This document shows positions 43,040-52,378 of a stretch of DNA of 64,000 bases, piece after piece (the stretch's first letter is position 1; the number at the start of each line of letters is the position of its first letter). Below the pieces are notes generated by a model. That model had not been told where the DNA came from, ran no database searches, and saw nothing but the letters and a program-made list of their open reading frames with translations. The position numbers and the translations under genes were made by a program. This DNA is from Acidobacteriota bacterium. Its GTDB lineage: Bacteria; Acidobacteriota; Terriglobia; Acidiferrales; UBA7541. The stretch covers positions 1 to 64,000 of the forward strand of contig QHYZ01000047.1 of assembly GCA_003225295.1 (NCBI GenBank), given 5' to 3'.

Positions 43040-44308
43040 TTACTTCGCTGCCGGCGTGGTCCCTTCAGCCTGTTCTCGCACGACGGAGCCCTCGTGCAAA
43101 TCGCCGGAAATGGCCACGGCAACCCGGTCACCCGGCTTCAACCCCTCGGCCACTTCAAAACGCCGCCCCCGCTCATCTTCCGTCTGGCCGGCGGGGCGAA
43201 TCTGCCGCTCCGAGACGCGATTACCGTTCAGCAGAAAGACTTTGTAGACGCCGTAGCGATAGTTTACGGCTCTCTCCGGCACAAAGATGGTTTTCTCTTC
43301 TTTCTCACTGGGGATAGAGGCTTCGAGAAAGAAGCCGGGTTTCAGGCGCCCATCGAGATTCACAAGGAGTGCTTCCGCTTCAAAGGTACGCGAATCCTGT
43401 GCCACCACCGGATTGATGCGGGAGATTTTTCCTTGAAAGGTTTCGCCGGGAAAAGCCTCCACGTGCAAATCGACCGTGGCTCCGTCTTTCACCCATCCGG
43501 CCCAGCGCTCCGGCACCGCCAGTCGCGCGCGCAAGCGGTCCGTGCGAACCAGCACCATTACCGGACTTTGGACGCGCAGGTATTCGCCGGGATGCACGTT
43601 TCGCGTCTTGATGGCGCCCGGAAATGGCGCGCGAATGGCCGCGTCAGCGAGCTTTTTTTCGGCCAGGTTCTCGCTGGCTTCGCTGGAAATCAGCAGCGCC
43701 TTCAGTCGATCCACTTCCTGCAGCGCAACATTGTAAGTCGCTTTCGTGCTCTGGAAGCGGCTTGCCGCTTCGTCGAGTTGCTGCTGCGAAATCAGGTTGT
43801 CCTTGAACATTTGCTGCGCGCGGCCGTACTTGTGATCCGCGTCAAAGAGATCGGCTTCCGCGCGCTGCACGGAGGCAAGTCTTTTTGGATCGGACGGCGG
43901 CGGATCGTTCGGTCCGATCCCCAGCTGCGCACGCACCTGCGTCACCAGGCCGCGCTGGCGGTCCACTTCGAATTGCAGCTCCTGCGGATCGATGGTGATG
44001 AGCGCCTGACCTTCTTTGACATTGTCGCCGACGTCGGCAAGCACTTCGGCCACTCGGCCATCCACCTGTGAACTCAAAATGCTTTCTTCAAACGCATAGA
44101 GGGAGCCCACCGTCTGGATGCGCCGCCGGGCGGTTTCCTCGGCAACGGTGTAGAAGTGCACCGGCGTGGGGTGAGCCGCGTCTCCCAACACGCTGGCCGT
44201 TTGCGTCTTGGAACACCCTGCGCCGAACACCGTGGCCAGCAGAACGAACGGGACGAGGCAGTCGTGCCCTCGCCGAAAATCCCGTTTTCGGTATATTTTC
44301 TGACGCAC
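43040..44308 (-). CDS. RND periplasmic adaptor (lipoprotein)
   Basis: A 422-residue membrane-fusion protein with a lipoprotein signal (LVPFVLLATVFGAGCSKTQT, lipobox GAGC), a biotinyl-lipoyl-like half (VDGRVAEVLADVGDNVKEGQ), a coiled-coil hairpin (near residues 120-210), the second lipoyl half (AIRAPFPGAIKTRNVHPGEY) and a beta-barrel (QGKISRINPVVAQDSRTFEA). It links the permease to an outer-membrane channel. The start is GTG. First gene of the pair. Confidence 0.95.
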   Translation of the reverse strand: MRQKIYRKRDFRRGHDCLVPFVLLATVFGAGCSKTQTASVLGDAAHPTPVHFYTVAEETARRRIQTVGSLYAFEESILSSQVDGRVAEVLADVGDNVKEGQALITIDPQELQFEVDRQRGLVTQVRAQLGIGPNDPPPSDPKRLASVQRAEADLFDADHKYGRAQQMFKDNLISQQQLDEAASRFQSTKATYNVALQEVDRLKALLISSEASENLAEKKLADAAIRAPFPGAIKTRNVHPGEYLRVQSPVMVLVRTDRLRARLAVPERWAGWVKDGATVDLHVEAFPGETFQGKISRINPVVAQDSRTFEAEALLVNLDGRLKPGFFLEASIPSEKEEKTIFVPERAVNYRYGVYKVFLLNGNRVSERQIRPAGQTEDERGRRFEVAEGLKPGDRVAVAISGDLHEGSVVREQAEGTTPAAK

Positions 44309-44655
44309 AGTGACTGCCGATCCCCCGTCCTTTTGTTTTGACGCACGACTATAGCCAAGCGTTTCGACTTATGCGCAACCCTAAAGATTGTACCAGCGCT
44401 CGGCAAGAATTTAGGTCACAAACTGGCCATCGCCTTCTTATTTCGCGGCATGCTGTGGCGGCGCACCACTCGACCCAATCAAGCAATACGTTGCGACACT
44501 CTATAGCTGTGGCTTACCCCGGCCCGAAGCCCTGGCTTGCGCCACTCGCGGGGTCATCCTGACCCTAACGGCCGGTCTTTCGCGGGCTCGCTCCTAGCGC
44601 ATTCAAAGTGGTATAACTTCTCAGAATTTGAGGTTGAAGAATTCCGGAGCCGGCG
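44309..44655. other. Divergent promoter region
   Basis: About 350 bases between the RND adaptor (minus) and the decarboxylase (plus). It must contain both promoters. No TetR-like operator or clear hexamers were identified and no gene was seen. Confidence 0.4.
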
Positions 44656-46272
44656 TTGAGCACGGTCAGAGAAGTTACCTACGAAGTTCTGCGCAATTTA
44701 GGGATGACGGTGATCTTCGGGAATCCCGGCTCGACGGAACTGCCCTTTCTCCGCGACATGCCCTCTGATTTTCGATATGTCCTGGGACTCCACGAGCGAT
44801 CTGCGGCCGGCATGGCGGTTGGATACGCCTTGGCGCGGGGAAAAGCCGCTTTCGCCAACCTGCACTCCGTCGCCAGTGCGGGCAATGGGCTCTCTGCCAT
44901 CATCGATTCTGCCTACAGCCACGCACCGCTAGTGGTAACCACGGGGCAGCAGGATCGCCGCCAGGTATTGGCGGAACCGTTTCTTGTGAGCCGGGCCGTG
45001 GATGTCGTCAAGCCTTACGTGAAATGGGCCTGCGAACCGCTGCGGGCGGAAGACGTACCTGCCGCCATTGTGCGTGGACATCACCTCGCCATGCAGCCGC
45101 CCAGGGGGCCGGTATTTATTTCCATTCCCATGGACGACTGGACGCACGAATGCCGGTCCATGGATCCCCGCCAAGTGCACGGAACTGTCTTGGCCGATCC
45201 TGCGGCGCTCGATGCCGTTGTTCGCGCGCTCGATTCCAGCAGCAATCCCGCCATCGTCGCCGGCTCGCAGATTGAAGAAGACCAGGGTTGGAAGGAGGTT
45301 ATCGAGCTCGCGGAACATCTCAACGCGGATGTTTATCAGGAACCTATTGCGCCGAGGGTGACGTTCCCGCGGAGGCATCCGCTCTTTCGGGGAAATCTCT
45401 TGCCCGCGCAGCAGCCGCTGGCAGATCAGCTGGCCACTTATGACACGATTGTGGTTCTGGGTGCGCCCATTTTTCTTTATTACGCCTACGTGCCCGGAAA
45501 TCCGATTCAGCCGGGAACGAAACTTTTCCAGATCACCAATTCCCCGCTCGACGCTTCTGCCGCACTCGCCGGAACCAGCATGGTCGGCAATCTGGCTTGC
45601 GCGATGAAGTACATTCGCAGTCGTACCAAGAAAAGAAAAAGTAATCCGATTTCGCCCCAGTCTCCGCCGCCCGAACCCCCACCCGAATATCCCATTACTC
45701 CTGGCTTTCTTTTCAGCGTCCTGAACCGCGTCATGCCGAGCGATGCGGTCATCTGTGAAGAATGTCCGTCGTCAAAAGGGGATCTCGACCGGTATGTTCG
45801 CCTGGATCAGCCGGGCTCGTTCTACTCTGTGCGCACAGGAATTCTCGGCTTCGGTGTGCCTGCCTCCGTTGGTCTGCAACTTGCGCATCCGGAGAGGAGA
45901 GTGGTTTGCCCGGTCGGTGACGGCTCCATCCAGTACTCGATTCAAGCGCTTTGGAGCGCCGTGCAATACAACGCCGGGGTGATTTTTGTCGTGCTCCGTA
46001 ATGCCGACTATTCCGCCTTGAAAGGGTTCTGCGATTTCACAAATGTCGGACGAAATGTTCCTGGCATGGACTTGCCTGGCATCAACATGGTGAAGCTCGC
46101 TCAGGGTTACGGCATGACGGCGCAGGAAGTCGACCGACCGGAAGACCTCGAGATCGCTCTGAGAGAGGCGTTCGAGTCGCCCGGACCGCGATTGATCAGC
46201 GTCAATGTTGCAAGAGGCGGACAGACTTGCATGGGGATGGATCAGTCCGTAAATCCGCCAAACTACGCCTGA
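44656..46272 (+). CDS. Benzoylformate decarboxylase-like ThDP enzyme
   Basis: A 538-residue ThDP-dependent enzyme closest in layout to MdlC. Seen: NPGSTELPFLRDMP (Ser of MdlC Ser26), catalytic Glu in LHERSAAGMAVG, the His70 equivalent in ANLHSVASAGNG, and the ThDP motif GDGSIQYSIQALWS...VVLRNADYSALKGF near 425-460. The second catalytic His of MdlC (RYHQYDPG) is replaced by Tyr (LYYAYVPG). TTG start at 44656 after GGAG. It is followed by a subunit-3 and a GMC gene, so it may act before or after an alcohol/aldehyde oxidation. The substrate is unknown. Confidence 0.85.
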   Translation: MSTVREVTYEVLRNLGMTVIFGNPGSTELPFLRDMPSDFRYVLGLHERSAAGMAVGYALARGKAAFANLHSVASAGNGLSAIIDSAYSHAPLVVTTGQQDRRQVLAEPFLVSRAVDVVKPYVKWACEPLRAEDVPAAIVRGHHLAMQPPRGPVFISIPMDDWTHECRSMDPRQVHGTVLADPAALDAVVRALDSSSNPAIVAGSQIEEDQGWKEVIELAEHLNADVYQEPIAPRVTFPRRHPLFRGNLLPAQQPLADQLATYDTIVVLGAPIFLYYAYVPGNPIQPGTKLFQITNSPLDASAALAGTSMVGNLACAMKYIRSRTKKRKSNPISPQSPPPEPPPEYPITPGFLFSVLNRVMPSDAVICEECPSSKGDLDRYVRLDQPGSFYSVRTGILGFGVPASVGLQLAHPERRVVCPVGDGSIQYSIQALWSAVQYNAGVIFVVLRNADYSALKGFCDFTNVGRNVPGMDLPGINMVKLAQGYGMTAQEVDRPEDLEIALREAFESPGPRLISVNVARGGQTCMGMDQSVNPPNYA

Positions 46273-46326
46273 GGGCGGGCCAGCCATTTCAGCCCGTTAG
46301 GCAGTCTGCCGTAAGACGGAACATTC

Positions 46327-46881
46327 ATGGATGATCTCGTAAATCTGAACCGCCGGGAACTCCTCAAAACTACTACCGGGCTGCTGACCGGCTTGGTTGT
46401 CGCGGGAAGCCCCTTGGCCTTGGTCGCGCGGGGGCGTGCCTGGGCCGTCGATCTGACGGCCCTGACGAGCACCGAGGGCACCAAACTTATGGCCGTGGCA
46501 CGCACGATTGTGCCGCACGACAAGCTGGATGATGCGGCCTATGCGATGGTTATCAAGGCCATCGACAGCGATGCAGGGAAAGACGAGAGCAATCGCAAGA
46601 TGCTCAAAGAGGGTCTCGCTGCACTCGGCCCGGAATTCGCAGCCAGCTCGGAGAGCGACCGCGTTGCGGCTCTGAAGAAAATGGAATTCTCCGCATTTTT
46701 TCAAGCGATGCGGCTGAAGACGGTGCAGGTTCTCTATGCCACGCCCATGGCCTATGTCTACTTTGGTTACGAGGGCGAGGCATTCTCCAAAGGCGGGTAT
46801 CTCCAGCGCGGATTCAACGATCTGCGCTGGTTGCCGGAAGTGCCTGTCGAGGACGGCGGGCCGCTGCCGGTCAGCTCATAG
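46327..46881 (+). CDS. Gluconate 2-dehydrogenase subunit 3-like Tat protein
   Basis: A 184-residue protein with a Tat signal (NRRELLKTTTGLLTGLVVAG, RR at residues 9-10) and a helical body of the subunit-3 type (AVARTIVPHDKLDDAAYAMV; FNDLRWLPEVPVEDGG). It would export the GMC partner that starts 18 bases later. Second such protein in the window; it is distinct in sequence from the one at 2911-3546. Confidence 0.85.
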   Translation: MDDLVNLNRRELLKTTTGLLTGLVVAGSPLALVARGRAWAVDLTALTSTEGTKLMAVARTIVPHDKLDDAAYAMVIKAIDSDAGKDESNRKMLKEGLAALGPEFAASSESDRVAALKKMEFSAFFQAMRLKTVQVLYATPMAYVYFGYEGEAFSKGGYLQRGFNDLRWLPEVPVEDGGPLPVSS

Positions 46882-46899
46882 GTAGTGGAGAACTCCGAC

Positions 46900-48468
46900 A
46901 TGAGTCACATCGATCTTCATGACTCCGGCGCTGTGGTCATCATCGGCTCCGGTGCTGGAGGCGGCACGCTGGCGCATGAACTGACCCGCCGCGGCATCAG
47001 AGTCGTTTTACTGGAGGCCGGCAGGCGGCAATCTACGGAGACGTTTTCACAGGTGCCCGGAGAAGCCTTTGCTCAATTGACCTGGCTCGATCGACGCACG
47101 CAGAGCGGCAATTGGGGCGTCGCGCGGGACTTCCCGGCTCTGCCAGTGTGGCACTGCAAGACCGTGGGCGGCACCACGGTTCACTGGACCGCGTCTGCGC
47201 CGCGGCTTCAGCCCTGGGAACTTCGTGCAAGAACGACTTATGGAAATATTGGCGGCGCTTCGCTGATCGACTGGCCGATCTCCTACGAAGAACTCGAGAA
47301 GTATTATGAAATCGCGGAAAACCGTCTCGGCGTGACACGCCGCAATGGCGTTCCCGGCCTGCCTGCCTCGAACAATTTCAAGGTCATGTACGCGGGAGCG
47401 AAGAAGCTCGGCTACCAGCAGGTGCACACCGGCCACATGGCCATCAATTCGCGCGCCTTCGACGGGCGGGGCTACTGCATCCAACAAGGTTTTTGCGTGC
47501 AGGGCTGCAAGATGGGCGCGAAGTGGAGCACGCTTTACACGGAAATCCCGCGAGCCGAAGCGACCGGGAATCTAGACCTGCGGATCGAATCCATGGCCAC
47601 AAAAATTGAACATGGCGCCGACGGCCGCGTCAACGCCGTCGTGTACCGGGATAATCATGGCAAAGAACAGCGACAACAGGCCCGCCTGGTCTGCGTGGCG
47701 GGCAACGCCATCGAGACGGCTCGTCTGCTGCTGCTTTCTGCTTCTTCGAAATTTCCGCAAGGTCTCGGCAACACTTCCGGCCAGGTGGGCCGCAACTATT
47801 GTCACCATATCACTGGCTTTGTCTGGGGGATCTTTGACAAGCCCGTCTATTCTTGGCGTGGAGCCACGCTGGCAGGAGTGGTCGAAGACGAAGTGCGCAA
47901 CGATCCGCGCCGCGGTTTTGTCGGCGGATACCGCCTTGAACTCCTCACCCTGGATCTTCCGACGTTTCCCCTGGTGGGCTTGCCCTACGGATGGGGCCGG
48001 GATTTCGCCTCCATCATGGAAAGCTACAGGAATCTGGCCGGCATGTTCATCAATGGCGAGGATCTGCCCCGCTCCGACAACCGCGTCACGTTGAATTTCG
48101 CAGTGAAGGACGACCATGGTTTGCCGGTGGCCAATGTCCATGTCGACGAGCATGTGAACGACCAGGCCATGCGCAAACATGCGCAAGGACAAATGAGTAA
48201 GCTGTACGATGCCGTCGGGGCCAAGCGCATCGTCCTCGGCCCGACTCCTCCTGCCACCCATAATCTCTGCACCGCGCGCATGAGCGTCGCGCCGCGCGAC
48301 GGCGTCACGAACGCCTGGGGCCAGACACACGATATCAAGAATCTGTTTATTTCCGACGGTAGTGTCTTAAGCAGTCCTGGCGCAGCGAATCCCACCTTAA
48401 CCATTGTGGCGCTGGCGCTGCGACAGGCGGAGTACATCAGGCAGCAGATGAGAGCGCACCGCGTCTGA
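46900..48468 (+). CDS. GMC-family FAD-dependent dehydrogenase
   Basis: About 522 residues. FAD motif GSGAGGGTLAHELTRRGIRV and LEAGRRQS at the start; the cysteine segment CIQQGFCVQGCKMGAKWS near 210; C-terminal His in THNLCTARMSV and Asn in AANPTLTIVALALR. ATG at 46900 is nine bases after GGAG; a GTG 15 bases upstream is in frame. It lies last in the operon ThDP decarboxylase, subunit 3, GMC, and would act in the periplasm if carried by its partner. Confidence 0.9.
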   Translation: MSHIDLHDSGAVVIIGSGAGGGTLAHELTRRGIRVVLLEAGRRQSTETFSQVPGEAFAQLTWLDRRTQSGNWGVARDFPALPVWHCKTVGGTTVHWTASAPRLQPWELRARTTYGNIGGASLIDWPISYEELEKYYEIAENRLGVTRRNGVPGLPASNNFKVMYAGAKKLGYQQVHTGHMAINSRAFDGRGYCIQQGFCVQGCKMGAKWSTLYTEIPRAEATGNLDLRIESMATKIEHGADGRVNAVVYRDNHGKEQRQQARLVCVAGNAIETARLLLLSASSKFPQGLGNTSGQVGRNYCHHITGFVWGIFDKPVYSWRGATLAGVVEDEVRNDPRRGFVGGYRLELLTLDLPTFPLVGLPYGWGRDFASIMESYRNLAGMFINGEDLPRSDNRVTLNFAVKDDHGLPVANVHVDEHVNDQAMRKHAQGQMSKLYDAVGAKRIVLGPTPPATHNLCTARMSVAPRDGVTNAWGQTHDIKNLFISDGSVLSSPGAANPTLTIVALALRQAEYIRQQMRAHRV

Positions 48469-48833
48469 TACTCAACCAACGATCTTCAAGTAAACGGGCA
48501 GGAATTGGTAATGCAATTCCCAGACCGTGTTTTGCCTTCTCAAGGCGCGCCCCCCTTGATCTGCGGACAAACGCACAGTAATTTGAGAGAAATTTGCACC
48601 ACCATCATGGCCGCGAAAGAAGCAAAAAGAGAAACGGCCGAAGATTTCGCATCCCGAGCGAACAACGAGCCCCAAAGATCCTTATATTTTTCTGTTCGTG
48701 GGCATCCCTTATACCATGGGCTGGAAACGGCCTGCGGAAGAGCGGGCGTTCCTGTACCCAGTCTGCTGGTCCGAGCGCATGACGCATTCATTTTGCGGTC
48801 TGCCGGAAGTAACAAGCGCTTTCTCGGAGGGCA
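48469..48833. other. Intergenic stretch, nothing recognised
   Basis: About 365 bases. A 110-codon frame (48505-48837) exists but has no motif and no ribosome-binding site and is likely spurious. It should contain the promoter of the small secreted protein. Confidence 0.4.
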
Positions 48834-48836
48834 ATG

Positions 48837-49274
48837 ATGAAAATTGGGATGGTTGCAATTCTCACTTTCGCAACGACGATGGGCATGCAGGCCAAAGATG
48901 CGCCGGCATACGAAAAAGGCGTGCTGCTTCAGATGGATTCTTCATCTTGTGGTTACGCCGAAAAAGATGGCAAGACCATTGCCGGCGAAATCTTTGGAAC
49001 CGACGGCCAGCACAAGAACACCAAGGTAGTCATGTGCCAGGAATACATATTGCAGGCGGAGCGGGTCAGCTATCGGATCAGGCCGAAAGACGACAAACAT
49101 CCGGTGCTTCTGCCGGTGGGCGAAACCGCTCAATTCCGGATTCACAAGGACAAGCTAGTGCTTCGAGTTCCCGAAACCGACGGTAAGGAACGCGAATATT
49201 TTGTTCTTTCGATGACTCCTCGATCGGATGTCGCCGTGGCACGGAAACCGTTGCAGCGGGGAGAAGTTCGCTAG
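48837..49274 (+). CDS. Small secreted unknown protein
   Basis: A 145-residue protein with a signal peptide (MKIGMVAILTFATTMGMQAK) and a beta-rich mature part (VLLQMDSSSCGYAEKDGKTI, KVVMCQEYILQAERVSYRIR, PVGETAQFRIHKDKLVLRVP). Two cysteines (near 40 and 65) could form a disulfide. ATG follows GGAGGGC. The type is common in soil acidobacterial genomes, but I cannot name a function. It stands alone. Confidence 0.7.
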   Translation: MKIGMVAILTFATTMGMQAKDAPAYEKGVLLQMDSSSCGYAEKDGKTIAGEIFGTDGQHKNTKVVMCQEYILQAERVSYRIRPKDDKHPVLLPVGETAQFRIHKDKLVLRVPETDGKEREYFVLSMTPRSDVAVARKPLQRGEVR

Positions 49275-49591
49275 CCGCCGAAGGCCAAGCGCGAATCGCC
49301 CATAGCTGGAGTCCCCGATGTACTAGCCGAGTTCGGCACAAGTGCGGGATTGCAAGGATTCCCCATCCCCAACTCCCTTGAATCCCCCCACTTGGCTTGG
49401 GCTCTGGCATTCAGATTTGCCTTGTTTGCCCAATCCCGGGGACCTCCGCACTCCACCACCCCTTCCCCCGAAGTTGACGGTGCACTTGAGGGTTTTACCC
49501 TTGGTGCGCGAGCGATCACGTTTGACTTGTTCCGCCCCATGATCCTGCCGCAACATGAATCGCGGGGGATGGGCCAAAGCAGGCCCGGCGC
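49275..49591. other. Promoter region of the peptide importer run
   Basis: About 320 bases upstream of the importer operon. No gene, hairpin or operator stands out; CT-rich in the middle (49370-49470). The promoter for the whole 49.6-59.5 kb run is expected here. Confidence 0.35.
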
Positions 49592-50575
49592 ATGGCATCC
49601 GTTCTTGAAATACAGAATCTTCAGGTCTCATATCGGTCACGCGAGGGTATCTTGTCGTCGGCGTTAGCCGGCGTCAGTTTTGATCTCATGCCCGGCGAGA
49701 TCATCGGCGTCCTCGGCGAATCCGGATCAGGCAAGAGCACGCTCGCCGTATCGCTGGTGCGGCTGCTTCCCCGGAATGGGGAGATCATTCGCGGGGCTGT
49801 CCACTTTGAGGGGCAAGATCTTCTCCGGGCCACACCGGATGAACTGCAGCAAATCCGTGGCCGGTGCATTTCGCTGATTTTCCAGGAGCCCTCTCTGGCG
49901 CTCCATCCAACCCTGCGCGCGGGTGAACAGGTTCGTCAGGTGCTGGCGGCGCACAGCGCTCCGGGAAAAAGCGCGCTGAACGAGCGGACGCGTCAAGTTT
50001 TCGCACAACTCTTTCCTGAAGACGCGGACCGCATTTCGCGCTCCTATCCACACCAGCTGAGCGGAGGACAACGGCAACGCGTGCTCATCGCGCAAGCGAT
50101 TGCCTGCGGTCCATCCGTTGTGATTGCTGATGAACCTACCGCATCGCTCGACTCCGCGACACAAATGGAACTCCTCGCCGTGTTTCGAACGCTCCGGGAA
50201 AGAATGGGTCTGGCAATGATCTTCATCACTCATAACCCAGCCCTGCTCTCCGGCTTTGCCGACCGTGTGCTGGTCCTCTATGGCGGCCAGGTTGTCGAAT
50301 GTGGACCGGCTGCAACCGTGCTCGCGTCGCCCCGGCATCCCTACACCAAGGCTTTGTTCCAGTCCATTCCGGCGATATTCGAGGAGCGTGGGAGCGGTCG
50401 TAAGACGAAACTGCCGGTAATCCTTGGCGATTCAGCGCGCTCGTCCCTGCCCCGCGGTGGTTGTCCCTTCGAACCGAGGTGCACGGAAAGAATGAGCGTG
50501 TGCAGAGAGCGTGAGCCCTCATTGGTGAACTTGAGCGCGTCTCATGAGGTTTCGTGTTTCAAGTATGAAAGTTGA
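49592..50575 (+). CDS. dppD: Peptide ABC transporter ATPase (DppD/OppD-type)
   Basis: A 327-residue ATPase: Walker A GESGSGKSTLAV (near 38), Q-loop LIFQEPSLALHP, signature LSGGQRQRVLIAQ (near 155), Walker B VVIADEPTAS, and the family-specific Cys-rich C-terminus (RGGCPFEPRCTERMSVCREREP) that can bind an Fe-S cluster in some members. It pairs with the next gene to drive di/oligopeptide import. First gene of the run; the stop overlaps dppF. Confidence 0.9.
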   Translation: MASVLEIQNLQVSYRSREGILSSALAGVSFDLMPGEIIGVLGESGSGKSTLAVSLVRLLPRNGEIIRGAVHFEGQDLLRATPDELQQIRGRCISLIFQEPSLALHPTLRAGEQVRQVLAAHSAPGKSALNERTRQVFAQLFPEDADRISRSYPHQLSGGQRQRVLIAQAIACGPSVVIADEPTASLDSATQMELLAVFRTLRERMGLAMIFITHNPALLSGFADRVLVLYGGQVVECGPAATVLASPRHPYTKALFQSIPAIFEERGSGRKTKLPVILGDSARSSLPRGGCPFEPRCTERMSVCREREPSLVNLSASHEVSCFKYES

Positions 50576-51404
50576 AGCATCAGCTGGCAGCCAAAACATG
50601 CCGCCACTCTTGAAGGTCGAAAATCTCGTGAAGTGCTATGCCCGGCGGAGTCTCGTTGGCAGGGGGGAAGAGTTGCTGGCTTTGAATGGAGTATCGTTCA
50701 CGGTTTTCCCGGGAACCACGCTGGCGGTCGTCGGAGAATCGGGATCCGGCAAGAGTACGCTGGCGTCGTGCCTCGCCTGTCTGGAATCTCCTACGGCGGG
50801 AAACATTTGGTTTGAAGGAAAAGACATCGTCAAGGTCGAGGAACGCGTGCGTCGGCAACTTCGCCCGCAAATCCAGCTCATATTTCAAGATCCCGCAAGC
50901 TCCTTGAATCCCAGATGGAGCGTGCTCGAGATCCTCCTTGAGCCGCTGATTTTGCGGCGCAAATTCACTCGCGAAGAAATGAAGCAGTGCGCCAGTTCTC
51001 TGCTCGAACGAGTTGGTCTTTCGCCAGACTTTGTGGAGCGGCCTCCAACCGAGTTGAGCGGCGGTCAACGCCAAAGACTGGCCATTGCTCGAGCATTGGC
51101 ACTCCAGCCGAAGCTCTTGATTCTGGATGAAGCGCTTTCGGCTCTCGATTGTTCGGTGCAGGCGCAAATCGCCAATCTCCTGAGGGAGCTGCAAAGCTCT
51201 CTGGGGATGACGTATTTGTTCATCACGCATGACCTGGCCATGGCTGTCTATCTTGCCGACGAGATCGCCGTGATGAGTCGCGGCCGAATCGTGGAGTTGG
51301 GCTCGGCAGAGCAAATATTGGACCAGCCCCAGCATGAAACTACTCGCCAGCTGCTCAGGGCTTTGCCCCGAATGACGCGCGCGCTGCCAGCGCCGGAGCA
51401 ATGA
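50565..51404 (+). CDS. dppF: Peptide ABC transporter ATPase (DppF/OppF-type)
   Basis: About 279 residues with Walker A GESGSGKSTLAS, Q-loop LIFQDPASSLNPRWSVLEIL, signature LSGGQRQRLAIARAL and Walker B LLILDEALSALD, where the usual Glu is kept. It lacks the Cys-rich tail, like other OppF ATPases, whose shorter C-terminus matches. ATG at 50565 overlaps the end of dppD; a first ATG at 50544 is possible. Its stop overlaps the permease ATG. Confidence 0.9.
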   Translation: MKVEASAGSQNMPPLLKVENLVKCYARRSLVGRGEELLALNGVSFTVFPGTTLAVVGESGSGKSTLASCLACLESPTAGNIWFEGKDIVKVEERVRRQLRPQIQLIFQDPASSLNPRWSVLEILLEPLILRRKFTREEMKQCASSLLERVGLSPDFVERPPTELSGGQRQRLAIARALALQPKLLILDEALSALDCSVQAQIANLLRELQSSLGMTYLFITHDLAMAVYLADEIAVMSRGRIVELGSAEQILDQPQHETTRQLLRALPRMTRALPAPEQ

Positions 51405-52378
51405 TGCGCTACCTGCTGCGCCGGCTAAGTCACGCTTTGTTTTTACTGGCCGGAGTGTCCATTCTCGCCTTCCTCTTCACGGCGTTGGCCCCGGGAACGT
51501 ACTTCGACGAAATGCGCTTGAATCCGCAGATTGCGCCGGAGACGGTAACGGCGCTGCGTGCCCAATACGGTTTCGACAAGCCGCTGCCGGTCCGTTATGC
51601 ATCCTGGCTCCGTTCAGTAATTCACGGCGAGATGGGATTCTCGTTTGCCTATAACGGTCCGGTAGCGCCGCTTCTGCTGGTACGCGCACGGAACACCCTG
51701 CTCCTGACAATTACCGCCACGCTGCTTGCCTGGGGGATTGCCCTACCACTCGGTGTATGGAGCGCGGACCGGCTCGGGCGCCTGCCGGACCGTTTGCTAT
51801 CGTGGGCAACCGCAGGGCTGCTGGTTATTCCTGACCTGGCGGTTGCTCTGGGACTCTTAGTGCTTGCAGTGAGAAGTGGATGGTTTCCGACAGGAGGGAT
51901 GGCTTCCGTCGATTTTGAAACGCTTTCACCCTTCAACAAGCTGCGCGATTTGGCGCTGCACATGATTCTGCCAGTGACGGCACTCGTGTTATCATCTCTG
52001 CCTCTGCTCGTCCGTCATGTGCGCGCAGCCGTGGCGGACGTGCTCAACGCTCCGTTTCTGTTGGCTGCCGTGGGGCATGGCATCCGCAAACGCACACTTC
52101 TATATCGATATGCACTTCCGGCGGCGGCGAATCCTTTGATCTCCCTCTTTGGTTTCAGCATCGGTGTATTGTTGAGCGGATCGCTGCTCATCGAAGTGGT
52201 GATGAGCTGGCCGGGACTCGGCCCGCTGTTACTGGAGGCCGTCCTGGCGCGTGATCTCTACGTAGTCGTCGGTGGAATCCTGGGTTCGACGCTTTTCTTG
52301 GTCGGAGGAAATTTATTGGCCGACTTGCTTCTTTACTGGGCTGATCCGCGGATCCGGACCGAGAGTGGCGCAAGATGA
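51401..52378 (+). CDS. dppB: Peptide ABC transporter permease (DppB-type)
   Basis: A 325-residue inner-membrane protein with the N-terminal signature of DppB/OppB (MRYLLRRLSHALFLLAGVSI), about six TM helices, and the EAA-type loop near residue 215 (RHVRAAVADVLNAPFLLAAV). The usual ALYNRQVRAS-type loop is degenerate. ATGs overlap on both sides, so the operon is tightly coupled. Confidence 0.9.
   Translation: MMRYLLRRLSHALFLLAGVSILAFLFTALAPGTYFDEMRLNPQIAPETVTALRAQYGFDKPLPVRYASWLRSVIHGEMGFSFAYNGPVAPLLLVRARNTLLLTITATLLAWGIALPLGVWSADRLGRLPDRLLSWATAGLLVIPDLAVALGLLVLAVRSGWFPTGGMASVDFETLSPFNKLRDLALHMILPVTALVLSSLPLLVRHVRAAVADVLNAPFLLAAVGHGIRKRTLLYRYALPAAANPLISLFGFSIGVLLSGSLLIEVVMSWPGLGPLLLEAVLARDLYVVVGGILGSTLFLVGGNLLADLLLYWADPRIRTESGAR

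Noticed and set aside
41974-43317. A 447-codon open frame on the plus strand
   Set aside because: Antisense to the RND permease and adaptor genes, both of which are canonical.
48505-48837. Possible 110-residue plus-strand gene before the secreted protein
   Set aside because: No motif, weak initiation context and atypical composition for this genome.
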